Assembly (NCBI RefSeq): GCF_000148645.1
Contig: NC_014541.1
Span: 62,001 to 126,000, forward strand
Length of the DNA: 64,000 bases
Origin: Ferrimonas balearica DSM 9799
GTDB lineage: Bacteria > Pseudomonadota > Gammaproteobacteria > Enterobacterales > Shewanellaceae
Direction: 5' to 3'
A model generated the notes under the pieces. The model made no database searches, was not told where the DNA came from, and saw nothing but the letters and a program-made list of their open reading frames with translations. Within the stretch, counting starts at the first letter, position 1, and each line of letters begins with the position of its first letter. Below, piece by piece: positions 17,131 to 25,207 of the stretch. The position numbers were made by a program, and so were the translations under genes.

Positions 17131-17847
17131 ATGAACAAGTCGGAACTGTTCAAAGCGCGGGAACAGCGCATCTTATCGGCGGCATTGGTCACTGCCCGGG
17201 GCAAGGGAGCCCTGGACTTTCGTATGGCGGACGTCGCACGCGCGGCAGAATGCTCCGTGGGCACACTGTACGGCCACTTCCTCAGCAAAGAAGACATGAT
17301 GGCAGCGCTGGTTCAGATCAGCCTGCAACAGCGTCACGAGTGGATCGCCCGTCTCAACGAGATGGAACTGACCCCGATGGAACGCTTTGTTACCCTGCTG
17401 GCCTCTGAGCGCGTACGCCTGCTGCGCGATGACGTGCTGGCCCAGCTGGAACTGCTGGTAAGCCACACCGAGCTGTGGCGTCGTGCCGCTGACCAGCGTC
17501 AGCTGGCGCTGCGTGCGCTGGTGGAAGAGCTGGTGAAAGCGCTGGAGGGGATCCTGCAGGACGCCCGTCAGCAGAACCTGCTGGCGGTTGGCGAAGCCGA
17601 GTGCAGCACTCTGGTCGCTCGTGCCCGTGCCCTGTTGCTGGGCTTCCAGTTGCAATCCAGCCGTCAAACCCTGGCCCCGACTGCGGAGCTGGCGGAAACC
17701 GACGGTCTGTTGGATGCGCTGGCCAATCTGCTGGCCGGTGCCGGCCTGGCCGAAGGCCATACCGAGTGGCGTACCCGCTGCCGTGAGGCACTGCGTCAAT
17801 ACCCGGCTCTGCCGGAAGTGGCCATCCAGGCGCCGAACGCCGCCTAA
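17131..17847 (+). CDS. TetR/AcrR-family transcriptional regulator
   Basis: The 238-residue protein has an N-terminal TetR helix-turn-helix at about residues 11-56 (REQRILSAALVTARGKGALDF, then VARAAECSVGTLYGHFLSKEDMM). The C-terminal ligand-binding part is helical and leucine-rich with no clear family. AAGGGA is 9 bases before the ATG. No neighbour is obviously its target: rsmJ lies downstream with its own start, and the upstream leader is structured. It may repress itself. Confidence 0.85.
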   Translation: MNKSELFKAREQRILSAALVTARGKGALDFRMADVARAAECSVGTLYGHFLSKEDMMAALVQISLQQRHEWIARLNEMELTPMERFVTLLASERVRLLRDDVLAQLELLVSHTELWRRAADQRQLALRALVEELVKALEGILQDARQQNLLAVGEAECSTLVARARALLLGFQLQSSRQTLAPTAELAETDGLLDALANLLAGAGLAEGHTEWRTRCREALRQYPALPEVAIQAPNAA

Positions 17848-17910
17848 ACCCGCCGCTTGCAGGGCTCCCGGTGATCCACTACTCTCCCGCTGATCACCCA
17901 TGGGAGCCCT

Positions 17911-18687
17911 ATGTCCACCACCATCTATCTTGACCCCGGCAGTGAACAGCCGGCGCGTCTGGCTGAACTGGCTCAACGCTGGCAGCTGCATCACTGTGAA
18001 GACGCCCCGTTCCGGCTGACGCTGGAGCAGGACCGCTTACGCCTCTACGATCGTCATCAACCTAAACTGGGTGCCATTGAAGTGGACCTGGTCGGCGGCG
18101 CCGTGGCACACCGTCGCAAATTTGGTGGCGGCCGCGGTCAGGCCATTGCCAAGGCCGTGGGCCTGAAGGGCGGGGCCAGTCCCAGTGTGGTGGATGGCAC
18201 CGCCGGCTTGGGGCGGGATGCCTTCGTCCTGGCCAGCCTGGGCTGTGATGTCACCCTGGTGGAGCGTCACCCGGTGGTGGCTGCCCTGCTGGACGATGGG
18301 CTGCGTCGGGCTTACGACGATGCTGAGATCGGTCCCTGGGTCTCCGAGCGGATGCGCCTGTTCCACGGCAACAGCCTGGAAGCGCTGGCCGAGCTGGACC
18401 TGCAGCCTGATGTGGTGTTTCTTGACCCGATGTATCCGCACCGGGCCAAGTCGGCCCAGGTAAAGAAAGAGATGCGGGTGTTTCAGGAGCTGGTGGGCGC
18501 GGATATGGACGCCGACGGCCTGTTGGCTCCGGCCCTGCAACTGGCGCAAAAGCGGGTGGTGGTAAAGCGGCCGGATTACGCTGAGCCGCTGGCAGACCGT
18601 GCCCCGACCATGGTGATCGACACTAAGAAGAACCGCTTTGATGTCTACGTCAAAGCGGCCATGGCTGAGTTGGCCTCAGAACGGTGA
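17911..18687 (+). CDS. rsmJ: 16S rRNA (guanine1516-N2)-methyltransferase
   Basis: The 258-residue protein has the SAM-binding motif [19 protein letters not shown], the catalytic-type motif [10 protein letters not shown] and the family block [16 protein letters not shown]. Length equals E. coli RsmJ (about 250). It methylates G1516 of 16S rRNA in the cytoplasm. GGGAG 5 bases before the ATG supports the start. Its 3' end overlaps the stop region of a small gene on the other strand. Confidence 0.94.
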   Translation: MSTTIYLDPGSEQPARLAELAQRWQLHHCEDAPFRLTLEQDRLRLYDRHQPKLGAIEVDLVGGAVAHRRKFGGGRGQAIAKAVGLKGGASPSVVDGTAGLGRDAFVLASLGCDVTLVERHPVVAALLDDGLRRAYDDAEIGPWVSERMRLFHGNSLEALAELDLQPDVVFLDPMYPHRAKSAQVKKEMRVFQELVGADMDADGLLAPALQLAQKRVVVKRPDYAEPLADRAPTMVIDTKKNRFDVYVKAAMAELASER

Positions 18688-18816
18688 CGGATCCGTACTG
18701 CGCCGCCCAAGCCGGTGGCGCCGATCCTGTCCCTGTAAGCCAAAGCGGCGAATGCGGCGCCGGTCCTGCCCGTCGCGCCGCTCACCGCGGCGGCGCTCTT
18801 CAACCTCGGCGGTCAT
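18676..18816 (-). CDS. Small arginine-rich protein with DRRxxxRR motifs
   Basis: The 46-residue product ([20 protein letters not shown]...) repeats the pattern (E/D)RRxxxR. Such short RR-rich proteins are found in many gammaproteobacteria without a known function. AGGGGA 7 bases before the ATG at 18816 supports translation; a longer start at 18873 is less likely. It converges on rsmJ and overlaps its last 12 bases. It could be a nucleic-acid-binding peptide, or a chance ORF. Confidence 0.5.
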   Translation of the reverse strand: MTAEVEERRRGERRDGQDRRRIRRFGLQGQDRRHRLGRRSTDPSPF

Positions 18817-18862
18817 CGTTGATCCCCTGTTCCCGTTCCCTTTTAAGTGTAGCGTTGCCGCT

Positions 18863-19288
18863 GTGAATGGCATCAGCGCGCACTGGCTCAGCCCCGTGCA
18901 GGCCCCGTTGGCCAGCCGCTTCTATGCTGCGGAAGGTCAGAAAGAGCGGGCCCGTCGGGATGAGCGCATCGCGGTACTGCGTGATGCCGACGGCACCATC
19001 ATTGCTGCTGCCCGGCTCAGTCCCCGTGGTGATGCCTGGTTGCTGCGGGCGCTGCAGGTGGCGCGGCATTGCCAGGGGCAGGGCCTGGCCCGGCAATTGA
19101 TGCAGTTTGTGCTGAGCCAACCCCAACCGCTGTGGTGCTTCTCCCTGCCTCATCTTCAGCCATTCTATCGCTCACTGGGGTTTGTCGTGCCGGACGCGGC
19201 AGGCGTTCCAGCCGCCATTGCCGATCCGTTTGCCGCCTACTGCCGTACTCAGCCCTTAGTGATTCTTTACGCTCCGGGCGCGGATTGA
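18863..19288 (+). CDS. GNAT-family N-acetyltransferase
   Basis: Starting from GTG at 18863 the protein has 141 residues. It shows the GNAT acetyl-CoA loop LLRALQVARHCQGQGLARQL (RxxGxGxxL-like) and a C-terminal HLQPFYRSLGF, typical of YhbS/ElaA-size acetyltransferases. No strong ribosome site precedes the GTG, and no ATG is in frame, so the start is tentative. The substrate is unknown. Confidence 0.75.
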   Translation: MNGISAHWLSPVQAPLASRFYAAEGQKERARRDERIAVLRDADGTIIAAARLSPRGDAWLLRALQVARHCQGQGLARQLMQFVLSQPQPLWCFSLPHLQPFYRSLGFVVPDAAGVPAAIADPFAAYCRTQPLVILYAPGAD

Positions 19289-19414
19289 ACTTCAGTTGCC
19301 AACGCCGTCACCCAGCGGGAAAAACGTGTCCGGTTAACCCACTTTTCTTTGAATCCCAGCGGGTTTGCTGAGACTATGTTGGCCAACAAGGCGCAAACGA
19401 TTAAGGAGACAACC

Positions 19415-19945
19415 GTGCTGTCTAAAGCGATGGTCGATAAGCTTAACGAGCAGATTAATCTGGAGTTCTTTTCCTCAAACCTGTACCTGCAGATGAGTGC
19501 CTGGTGTGAGGACAAAGGGTTCGAGGGCGCAGCGCTGTTCCTGCGTGCTCATGCTGATGAAGAGATGGAGCACATGCGCCGTCTGTTCACCTACGTCAGC
19601 GAAGCTGGCGGTCTGCCGATGCTGGGGGCCATCGAAGCGCCTGAGCACGAGTTTGACAACCTGGCCGCGCTGTTTGCCCAAACCTATGAGCACGAGCAGC
19701 TGGTTACCCGCAAGATCAACGAGCTGGCCCACGCCGCCTTTACCAACCAGGACTACTCCACCTTCAACTTCCTGCAGTGGTACGTGGCGGAACAACACGA
19801 GGAGGAGAAGCTGTTCAAGTCCATCCTCGATAAGCTCGAGCTGGTCGGCAACGATGGTCAGGGCCTCTACCTGGTCGACAAAGACCTGGCCAAGCTGGCC
19901 ACCGAAGAAGCCGCCAGCGTGATGCACGAAGCCTCCGAGGCGTAA
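19415..19945 (+). CDS. ftnA: Ferritin, cytoplasmic iron storage
   Basis: The 176-residue protein from GTG 19415 (AAGGAG 6-11 bases upstream) has the ferroxidase residues of bacterial ferritins: the E in [23 protein letters not shown] with E-x2-H, and the later EQHEEEKL. It lacks the Met haem ligand arrangement of bacterioferritin. It oxidises and stores iron in a 24-mer. It stands alone and ends at a strong terminator. Confidence 0.93.
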   Translation: MLSKAMVDKLNEQINLEFFSSNLYLQMSAWCEDKGFEGAALFLRAHADEEMEHMRRLFTYVSEAGGLPMLGAIEAPEHEFDNLAALFAQTYEHEQLVTRKINELAHAAFTNQDYSTFNFLQWYVAEQHEEEKLFKSILDKLELVGNDGQGLYLVDKDLAKLATEEAASVMHEASEA

Positions 19946-19951
19946 TCGAAA

Positions 19952-19980
19952 AACGGATGGCCGCGGCCATCCGTTGTTGT
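19952..19980 (+). terminator. Terminator of ftnA
   Basis: A 24-base perfect palindrome (AACGGATGGCCG and its complement), then a GTTGTTTTT tail, starting 7 bases after the ftnA stop. Confidence 0.88.
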
Positions 19981-19997
19981 TTTTGAGCTCCCCCCAC

Positions 19998-21326
19998 ATG
20001 TCGACCTCATTGCCCCGCCGTCAGCTGTTGCTGTTCGGCTTGCTGAACCTGCCCCTGTCGATGCTGATGTCGCCCACTGCGGCGATGCTGCCTGCCTTTT
20101 ATCTGGAAACCACCGCCGTTACGGCCGCCGGATTGGCCACCGCCACGTTGGTGGCGCGCCTGTTTGATGGCCTGACCGATCCCATTTTGGGCTGGCTCTC
20201 AGACCGCAGTGGCCGCCGTAAGGTGTGGATGGCGCTCGGGGTGGTGCTGGTGCTGCTGGGGATCTGGCCTCTATTCCAGCCGCCCGAAGAGGCGGGCGTG
20301 GCTTATCTGGTGGGCTGGTACCTGCTGGTGACGCTGGGCTGGACGGCGGTGGAGATCCCCCACAGTGCGCTGGCGGCTGAGATGTCGAACGACTATCAGG
20401 AGCGCAGCCGGGTGGTGCTATGGCGACAGATGCTGGGTTTTCTCGGGGGGCTGCTGTTTATGGCCAGCCCGATGATACTGCTGGGTCGCAGCGGCTTTAC
20501 TGACGAGGTGTTTGCCCTGCTGGCGGGCTTTATCGCGGTGGCGTTGCCGCTGGGACTGGTGCTGATGTGGCGGGCGGTGCCGGAGCCGAGTCACCCCAGT
20601 CGGGCCCGCCCCGGCCTGCGGGACCTGCTGGGTGCGCTCTCCACCATCGCCCCGCTGCGATACTTCCTGCTGACCCAGGTGCTGTTTGGTCTGGCCACCG
20701 GGGCGGTCTCCTCCCTGTTTGTTATCTACGCCAGCTTCTATCTGGGGCACGCCGATGCCATCGCCAAGATTGCGATGCCGATGACGCTGGCGATGGCAGC
20801 GGGGATGCCCCTGTGGCTGCAGCTGCTCAAACGGGTGGATAAACACCGGGCCTGGGCCCTGTCCGGAGTAGGGATGATCGTCTGTCTGCTGGCGGTGCTG
20901 ACCCTGGAGCCGGGGCCCGATTCGCTGAAGCCGATGATGGCGCTGATGACCGGGTTCGGCTTCTTCCTTGGGTTGTCGTCTCTGGCGCTGCCATCACTGC
21001 TGGCGGACGTGGTGGACTACGACCGCTGGAAAAACCGCAAGGACCGGGCCGCCATCCTGTTCGCCTTTCAGGCCCTGATCACCAAGTTTAATCAGGGCAT
21101 CGGCGGCGCCATTGCGCTGGGGATCCCGGCCCTGTACGGCTTTACCGGCAAGGGGGTGCTGGAGGGGGAAGCGGTGACCGGACTGAAGCTGGGCTTTGTG
21201 GTCTGGCCCTGCCTGCTGTTGGTGCCGATGTTGCTGCTGGCCTGGCGTTACCCCCTGACCCGCCACCGACAGGGCGTACTGGCACGTCGATTGGCTCGCA
21301 GAATCGCAACAAACCCGCACCCATAG
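19998..21326 (+). CDS. MFS transporter, glycoside-pentoside-hexuronide (GPH) symporter type
   Basis: The 442-residue protein has about 12 hydrophobic segments. The signature GLTDPILGWLSDRSGRRKVWM between helices 2 and 3 is diagnostic of the GPH cation symporter family (MelB-like), with later VEIPHSALAAEMSNDYQERSR and LLADVVDYDRWKNRKDRA. Substrates in this family are sugars or other small solutes; none can be named here. The ATG at 19998 has only a weak ribosome site, and a longer TTG start at 19974 is possible. A TetR regulator follows 65 bases downstream. Confidence 0.85.
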   Translation: MSTSLPRRQLLLFGLLNLPLSMLMSPTAAMLPAFYLETTAVTAAGLATATLVARLFDGLTDPILGWLSDRSGRRKVWMALGVVLVLLGIWPLFQPPEEAGVAYLVGWYLLVTLGWTAVEIPHSALAAEMSNDYQERSRVVLWRQMLGFLGGLLFMASPMILLGRSGFTDEVFALLAGFIAVALPLGLVLMWRAVPEPSHPSRARPGLRDLLGALSTIAPLRYFLLTQVLFGLATGAVSSLFVIYASFYLGHADAIAKIAMPMTLAMAAGMPLWLQLLKRVDKHRAWALSGVGMIVCLLAVLTLEPGPDSLKPMMALMTGFGFFLGLSSLALPSLLADVVDYDRWKNRKDRAAILFAFQALITKFNQGIGGAIALGIPALYGFTGKGVLEGEAVTGLKLGFVVWPCLLLVPMLLLAWRYPLTRHRQGVLARRLARRIATNPHP

Positions 21327-21391
21327 CGTTGTGACCGGTTTACCTTTGTGAAGCACTCGACGAAATCGTCGGGGGCTTCTCGCTATGCTCC

Positions 21392-22198
21392 GTGACCGAC
21401 ATCATTAACCGGATTCAGCGGATGCAATGCCCCAGCACGGAAGCGCAGTTTGAGCGCAGCCAATTGATCTTAAACGCGACTGAGTGGTTGATTGAGACTC
21501 AGGGCCTGATCGCGTTCAAAATTTCTGATCTGTCCAACCATGCCGGCATCGCCAACAGCTCCCTCTATAAGCTGTTCGAAAGCAAGGAAGACCTGTTGGT
21601 GTGCTGCTTCCTGCGCAACGCCACCAGCAACCACTTTGCCCCGTTTGAAGCCCAGTATCCGGACCTGACTCCGATCCAGCGGGTGCTGATCCCCATCATG
21701 TTCACCTTTGAAGCCACCCACTTTGCCCCGACCTTCAACCTGGTGCGGCAGGTGGCGGTGAACCCGATGGTGTGGCGCCGGGCCAGCCCGGAGAAGGTGA
21801 AAGCCTTCGAGACCCGCATCAACCTGTTCTGGCGCGCGATTAAGGGATACGTGGTCGAAGCGGTGGAATCCGGCGACCTGGTGGCCACGGAGGAGGAGGT
21901 ACTGGAACTGACTCAGGCGATCACCTTCTACCTGAGTGGGGCGCTGTCGGCGTATCAGAGCCAGCTGATCAACAACACCTATCTGAAAGAGAAGCGCTAC
22001 ACCCTGTTCCGGCAGCTGCAGAAGGTGTTTCTGCCCTATCAGTGGCGGCAGCAGATGGAACTGGCCGATTTTGAGCGCATCGGGATGCGGGTGCATCTCT
22101 ACTACCGCCAGCTGGGCGAAACCTTCAACCGTTGTGAACGTTGCCAGCAAGCCGGACAGTGCGGGGCGGGGACGTCGCCATCCGTGGCGACCGAATAA
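21392..22198 (+). CDS. TetR-family regulator
   Basis: Up to 268 residues. A TetR helix-turn-helix lies at about residues 23-70 (RSQLILNATEWLIETQG, LSNHAGIANSSLYKLFESKEDLLV). The C-terminal tail carries a cysteine group (CERCQQAGQC) unusual for the family that could bind metal or sense redox. The GTG at 21392 and the ATG at 21422 are both possible starts; neither has a strong ribosome site. It is convergent, 3 bases apart, with the cupin gene of the flavoprotein operon, and is a candidate regulator of that operon or of the GPH transporter. Confidence 0.8.
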   Translation: MTDIINRIQRMQCPSTEAQFERSQLILNATEWLIETQGLIAFKISDLSNHAGIANSSLYKLFESKEDLLVCCFLRNATSNHFAPFEAQYPDLTPIQRVLIPIMFTFEATHFAPTFNLVRQVAVNPMVWRRASPEKVKAFETRINLFWRAIKGYVVEAVESGDLVATEEEVLELTQAITFYLSGALSAYQSQLINNTYLKEKRYTLFRQLQKVFLPYQWRQQMELADFERIGMRVHLYYRQLGETFNRCERCQQAGQCGAGTSPSVATE

Positions 22199-22201
22199 CG
22201 C

Positions 22202-22945
22202 TTACTTAAAGCGTGCTTCGTTGGTGCCGTAGGGGCCCAGGCCCATGGCGGCTTTACGCATGATGTCGACGCGGTCGAACGCTTCTTCTGCCACGCGCAG
22301 GTTCTTCACGTCCTTACGCCAGTAGTACTTGAAGCCGTCGAAGTGGGCGTTTTTCGGGTACCAGTACAGCACGCCAAAGCCTTCCTCTTCGGTGATCGGG
22401 GTGTTGTGGATGGTGTTGCCCGGGATGTAGAAGTACATGCCTTTCTCCATCCACTTGTACTCGCCGTCCGCCAGGGTGCGTGCACGGCCACTGACCGCGT
22501 AGTAACACTCAGGCTGACCGTGGAAGTGCGGCTCGTGATCCGATTTGCCCCCGTTGGTGATGCCGATGGTGAGCGGGTAATCGGCCAGCTCTTTCCACAG
22601 GTAGCCTACCGGCGCGTTGTTCAGGTCGCAGCCCTTCACTTCCAGAATGTTGCCGTCGTTGTCCAGGCCCTTACAGAAGCGCTGGTCCTTGGCGATGGAG
22701 TCGTTGGCGGTAATGGTGTTGAAGTCGATCTTGCCGGCTTCCCAGTCGGCGATGTACTGCTCCACCAGCGGGTCACGGCACTGCTCCGGCATGGTGGTCT
22801 GTGGGGAGTAGGGGCTGTAGTCGTACGGGATGGCGGTCGGTTGCTGGTACGGGCGCTGTTCCATCTTGAACGCGTGCTCGCCATGGCCGGCGTAAGCGTT
22901 ACCTGCCAGCAGAGCGGTCAGGATCAGGGCTACGGGTTTCATCAT
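22202..22945 (-). CDS. Periplasmic cupin with DMSP-lyase-type metal motif
   Basis: The 247-residue precursor has a signal peptide (PVALILTALLAGNAYA). Counting from the first of three consecutive ATGs, it has the cupin motif H141-x-H143-x3-E147-x-Y149 and H181 in GMYFYIPGNTIHNTP. From memory this is the pattern of cupin dimethylsulfoniopropionate lyases (DddW: H81, H83, E87, Y89, H121, the same spacing). DddY is the known periplasmic member but is longer (about 400). Four cysteines suggest disulfides. It is the last gene after a flavoprotein and a tetraheme cytochrome, behind an intercistronic hairpin. I infer a lyase whose product feeds the reductase; the substrate is unproven. Confidence 0.65.
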   Translation of the reverse strand: MMKPVALILTALLAGNAYAGHGEHAFKMEQRPYQQPTAIPYDYSPYSPQTTMPEQCRDPLVEQYIADWEAGKIDFNTITANDSIAKDQRFCKGLDNDGNILEVKGCDLNNAPVGYLWKELADYPLTIGITNGGKSDHEPHFHGQPECYYAVSGRARTLADGEYKWMEKGMYFYIPGNTIHNTPITEEEGFGVLYWYPKNAHFDGFKYYWRKDVKNLRVAEEAFDRVDIMRKAAMGLGPYGTNEARFK

Positions 22946-22973
22946 CATCTCTCCGTATTATTTTCGGTATTAC

Positions 22974-23007
22974 TTAAAAAGATTCGGGCCCGTCTAGACG
23001 GGCCCGA
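22974..23007 (-). terminator. Terminator-like hairpin between tetraheme cytochrome and cupin genes
   Basis: A 24-base perfect palindrome (TCGGGCCCGTCT and its complement) is followed on the minus strand by ATCTTTTTAA. It lies just after the cytochrome stop, with only about 25 bases before the cupin start. Cupin expression would therefore depend on read-through or processing. Confidence 0.75.
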
Positions 23008-23015
23008 GGCAGGGC

Positions 23016-23381
23016 TTAACGCTCGTTAAACCAGGTGCGGTGGCACTCAGAGCAAACCGGCGCTTTGGTTTCGTGCTCGGCGTGGCAGGCCAGACAGCTG
23101 GCGCCATTTCCGTAGTGGATGCTCTTGTGCGGGTTGGCTTCTTCCAGTACCAGCTCAGTGGTGATCTCGATGGTGTCGATGGTGCCGTGACACTCGATGC
23201 AGGACTGGTCGTCAACGTACTTCTTGGCGTTGCCGGTGTGGCAGCCGTTACAGCCGTCTTCGTACAGGAAAGCGTGGTTGCTGCGGCCTTCCAGTTTGCC
23301 TTTCATTGCCACCAGCTCACCGGCTTGGGCGCCAGAGGTCAGTGCCAGCGCCAGGCCCAGGCTAATCAACAGTTGTTTCAT
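23016..23381 (-). CDS. Small periplasmic tetraheme cytochrome c, flavocytochrome c3 type
   Basis: The 121-residue precursor has a signal peptide ending at SGAQA and four haem sites: CNGCH, CIECH, CLACH and CSECH. The spacing and the blocks CIECHGT...NPHKSIHYG...CLACHAEHE resemble the N-terminal tetraheme domain of Shewanella fumarate reductase FccA. Here it is a separate protein. The gene starts 12 bases after the flavoprotein stop, so the two very likely form a split flavocytochrome, the cytochrome passing electrons from the quinol-oxidising chain to the flavin. Confidence 0.9.
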   Translation of the reverse strand: MKQLLISLGLALALTSGAQAGELVAMKGKLEGRSNHAFLYEDGCNGCHTGNAKKYVDDQSCIECHGTIDTIEITTELVLEEANPHKSIHYGNGASCLACHAEHETKAPVCSECHRTWFNER

Positions 23382-23392
23382 GGTGGGTCTCC

Positions 23393-24895
23393 TCAGGCGT
23401 CGGCTTTGATGGCTTTGGGTACGATGAAGCCCATGGCCAGACCTTCAAGGCAGGCACAGGAACTCAGACGGGCTTCGCCGTGGGTACCACCGGACACTTC
23501 ACCGGCGGCGTACAGGCCCTTCATCGGCTCGAGGGTCTTGGCGCTCAGCACGCGACCATCGATGTCGGTTTTCAGGCCGCCCATGCAGTAGTGCACTTTC
23601 GGCCAGATGCGGGATACCACGAACGGCGCTTTCAGCTCTTCGGCGGTGTCCATCTTGCGGTCGAAGTCCGGGTCAACGCCCTGCTTCACCTGCTCGTTCC
23701 AGCGGGCAACGGTCTTCTTCAGCTCGGCCACCGGCACGTTGAACTTCTCAGCCATCTCTTCGAGGCTGTCCACTTTCCACGCCATCTCATCACGCAGGGC
23801 ACGGGTAACACGCTCGTCATTGCCGTACTTGTCGTAGTTGATGAACACCAGCGGGTAGGCCGGGGAACCGTCTTCGTAACGGTTGGCCATGATGCGGGTG
23901 GAGCAGTACAGACGGTCAGCACGCTCGTTCATGTAGCGCTTGCCGCTCAGTACGGAGACGGAGATGCCCTGGTGCCAGCCGATGGACAGCAGCGCGTTGG
24001 ACCAGCCAAAGCCGCCTTCGTCCGGAGAGCCCCAGTGGCCGGTCTGGATCATGTTCAGGTGTACCGCCAGAGCACCGTGGCCCATGGCAGACAGCATCGC
24101 TTCACCGGTGGCACCCAGGTGGTTGGTGCCGTCCAGGGTCGGATCCAGAGACGGGTCCACCATGGCGCGCAGCTTCATGTTGCGGGTAAAGCCGCCGGAA
24201 GCCAGGATCACGCCCTTACGGGCTTTGATGCGCAGGGTGTGGCCGGTTTTCTCGTCCGGGAAACGGTAGCCGCGACGAACCACGACACCGGTCACCACGT
24301 CGTTTTCAACCACCAGGTCTTCGATAAAGTGCTGGAGACGGAAATCCACGCCTTCCGCTTTGGCCACTTCGTACAGCTTGGAGGTGATGTCACCACCGGT
24401 GCCGTGCTGGGTGCGCACTGCGCGGGCCTTGTTGTGGCCGCCCACCTGGATGTTGAAGTCCTTTTTGAATTTCACGCCGGACTCAACACACAGGTTGTAG
24501 GAGTCCAGAGCGTGGTTGGCGATTTTGCGCAGCTTGGCTTCGTCACCCATACCACGGGCGGCGATCAGCTGGTCTTTGACCAACTCTTCCGGGCTGTCGT
24601 CGTTGATGCCCTGAGCCAGCTGCACCGGGTTACGCGGTACTGCGAACCAGCCGCCGTTGATGGCGGAGTTGCCGCCGATCACCTGCATCTTTTCCAGTAC
24701 CAGAATGTTGCCCAGGCCTTCACGCTTGGCGTTCAGGGCGCAGGACAGGCCGGCAAAACCGGAACCGATAACCAGCACATCCACTTCTTCGTCCCACTGG
24801 GGGGCGTCTTTAGCGGCATTGGCCGGCATGGAAACGGTCAGCCCGGTGGCAGTCAGGGCGGCGCCGTATTTCAAAAAGGAGCGTCTGCTCGACAT
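23393..24895 (-). CDS. Tat-exported FAD-dependent reductase, fumarate/urocanate/acrylate reductase type
   Basis: The 500-residue protein has a Tat signal (MSSRRSFLKYGAALTATG), an FAD Rossmann start (VDVLVIGSGFAGLSCALNA) and the family C-terminus VHYCMGGLKTD...GLYAAGEVSGGTHGEARLSS. In fumarate reductase FccA the matching block is HHxMGG and a carboxylate-binding arginine in GxxRLGG. Here the second histidine is a tyrosine while the arginine remains, which suggests another enoate rather than fumarate. Split flavoprotein/cytochrome systems are known for methacrylate and acrylate reduction. GGGAG 8 bases upstream supports the start. First gene of the operon with the tetraheme cytochrome and cupin. 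Confidence 0.85.
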   Translation of the reverse strand: MSSRRSFLKYGAALTATGLTVSMPANAAKDAPQWDEEVDVLVIGSGFAGLSCALNAKREGLGNILVLEKMQVIGGNSAINGGWFAVPRNPVQLAQGINDDSPEELVKDQLIAARGMGDEAKLRKIANHALDSYNLCVESGVKFKKDFNIQVGGHNKARAVRTQHGTGGDITSKLYEVAKAEGVDFRLQHFIEDLVVENDVVTGVVVRRGYRFPDEKTGHTLRIKARKGVILASGGFTRNMKLRAMVDPSLDPTLDGTNHLGATGEAMLSAMGHGALAVHLNMIQTGHWGSPDEGGFGWSNALLSIGWHQGISVSVLSGKRYMNERADRLYCSTRIMANRYEDGSPAYPLVFINYDKYGNDERVTRALRDEMAWKVDSLEEMAEKFNVPVAELKKTVARWNEQVKQGVDPDFDRKMDTAEELKAPFVVSRIWPKVHYCMGGLKTDIDGRVLSAKTLEPMKGLYAAGEVSGGTHGEARLSSCACLEGLAMGFIVPKAIKADA

Positions 24896-25207
24896 GGTTC
24901 TCTCCCAAAATCCTCTGTGTTCATCGAGGCTCAGGTTACGCCGGCTGAACCGGCGTTGCCGTGACCGGCCGATGGAGGAAGTTTTCTCCGCAAAAAGGGG
25001 TTTTGAGGGCCATTTTCGGGGGCTGGGAGGGGGCAAAAGTCCGCCGCTTTCGCACCAGATCGCGAATCGATCCAAAGTTGTGAGGCGGATCGCGATAAAG
25101 TTTCTCTCCCGGTCCGGGCCAGCCCGCCTGAGCAACGGGCTGGCGCGCCGGAGCGAAGCTGTTACTATCGAGGCCATGCCCCCCTCACGTGTCATAACGG
25201 ACGCAAA
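24896..25207. promoter_or_regulatory. Divergent promoter region between flavoprotein operon and Sel1 gene
   Basis: It holds two direct copies of GATCGCGA 30 bases apart (25058-25065 and 25088-25095), about three helical turns, which could bind a regulator of the flavoprotein operon. No FNR box was found. No gene is supportable here. Confidence 0.4.

Noticed and set aside
16833-17297. 154-codon minus-strand frame over the TetR leader
   Set aside because: It runs through the structured leader into the TetR helix-turn-helix coding region and lacks a ribosome site or domain.
21350-21380. Short inverted repeat (CGACGA/TCGTCG) after the GPH transporter as terminator
   Set aside because: No T run and a loop of two bases; too weak to call.
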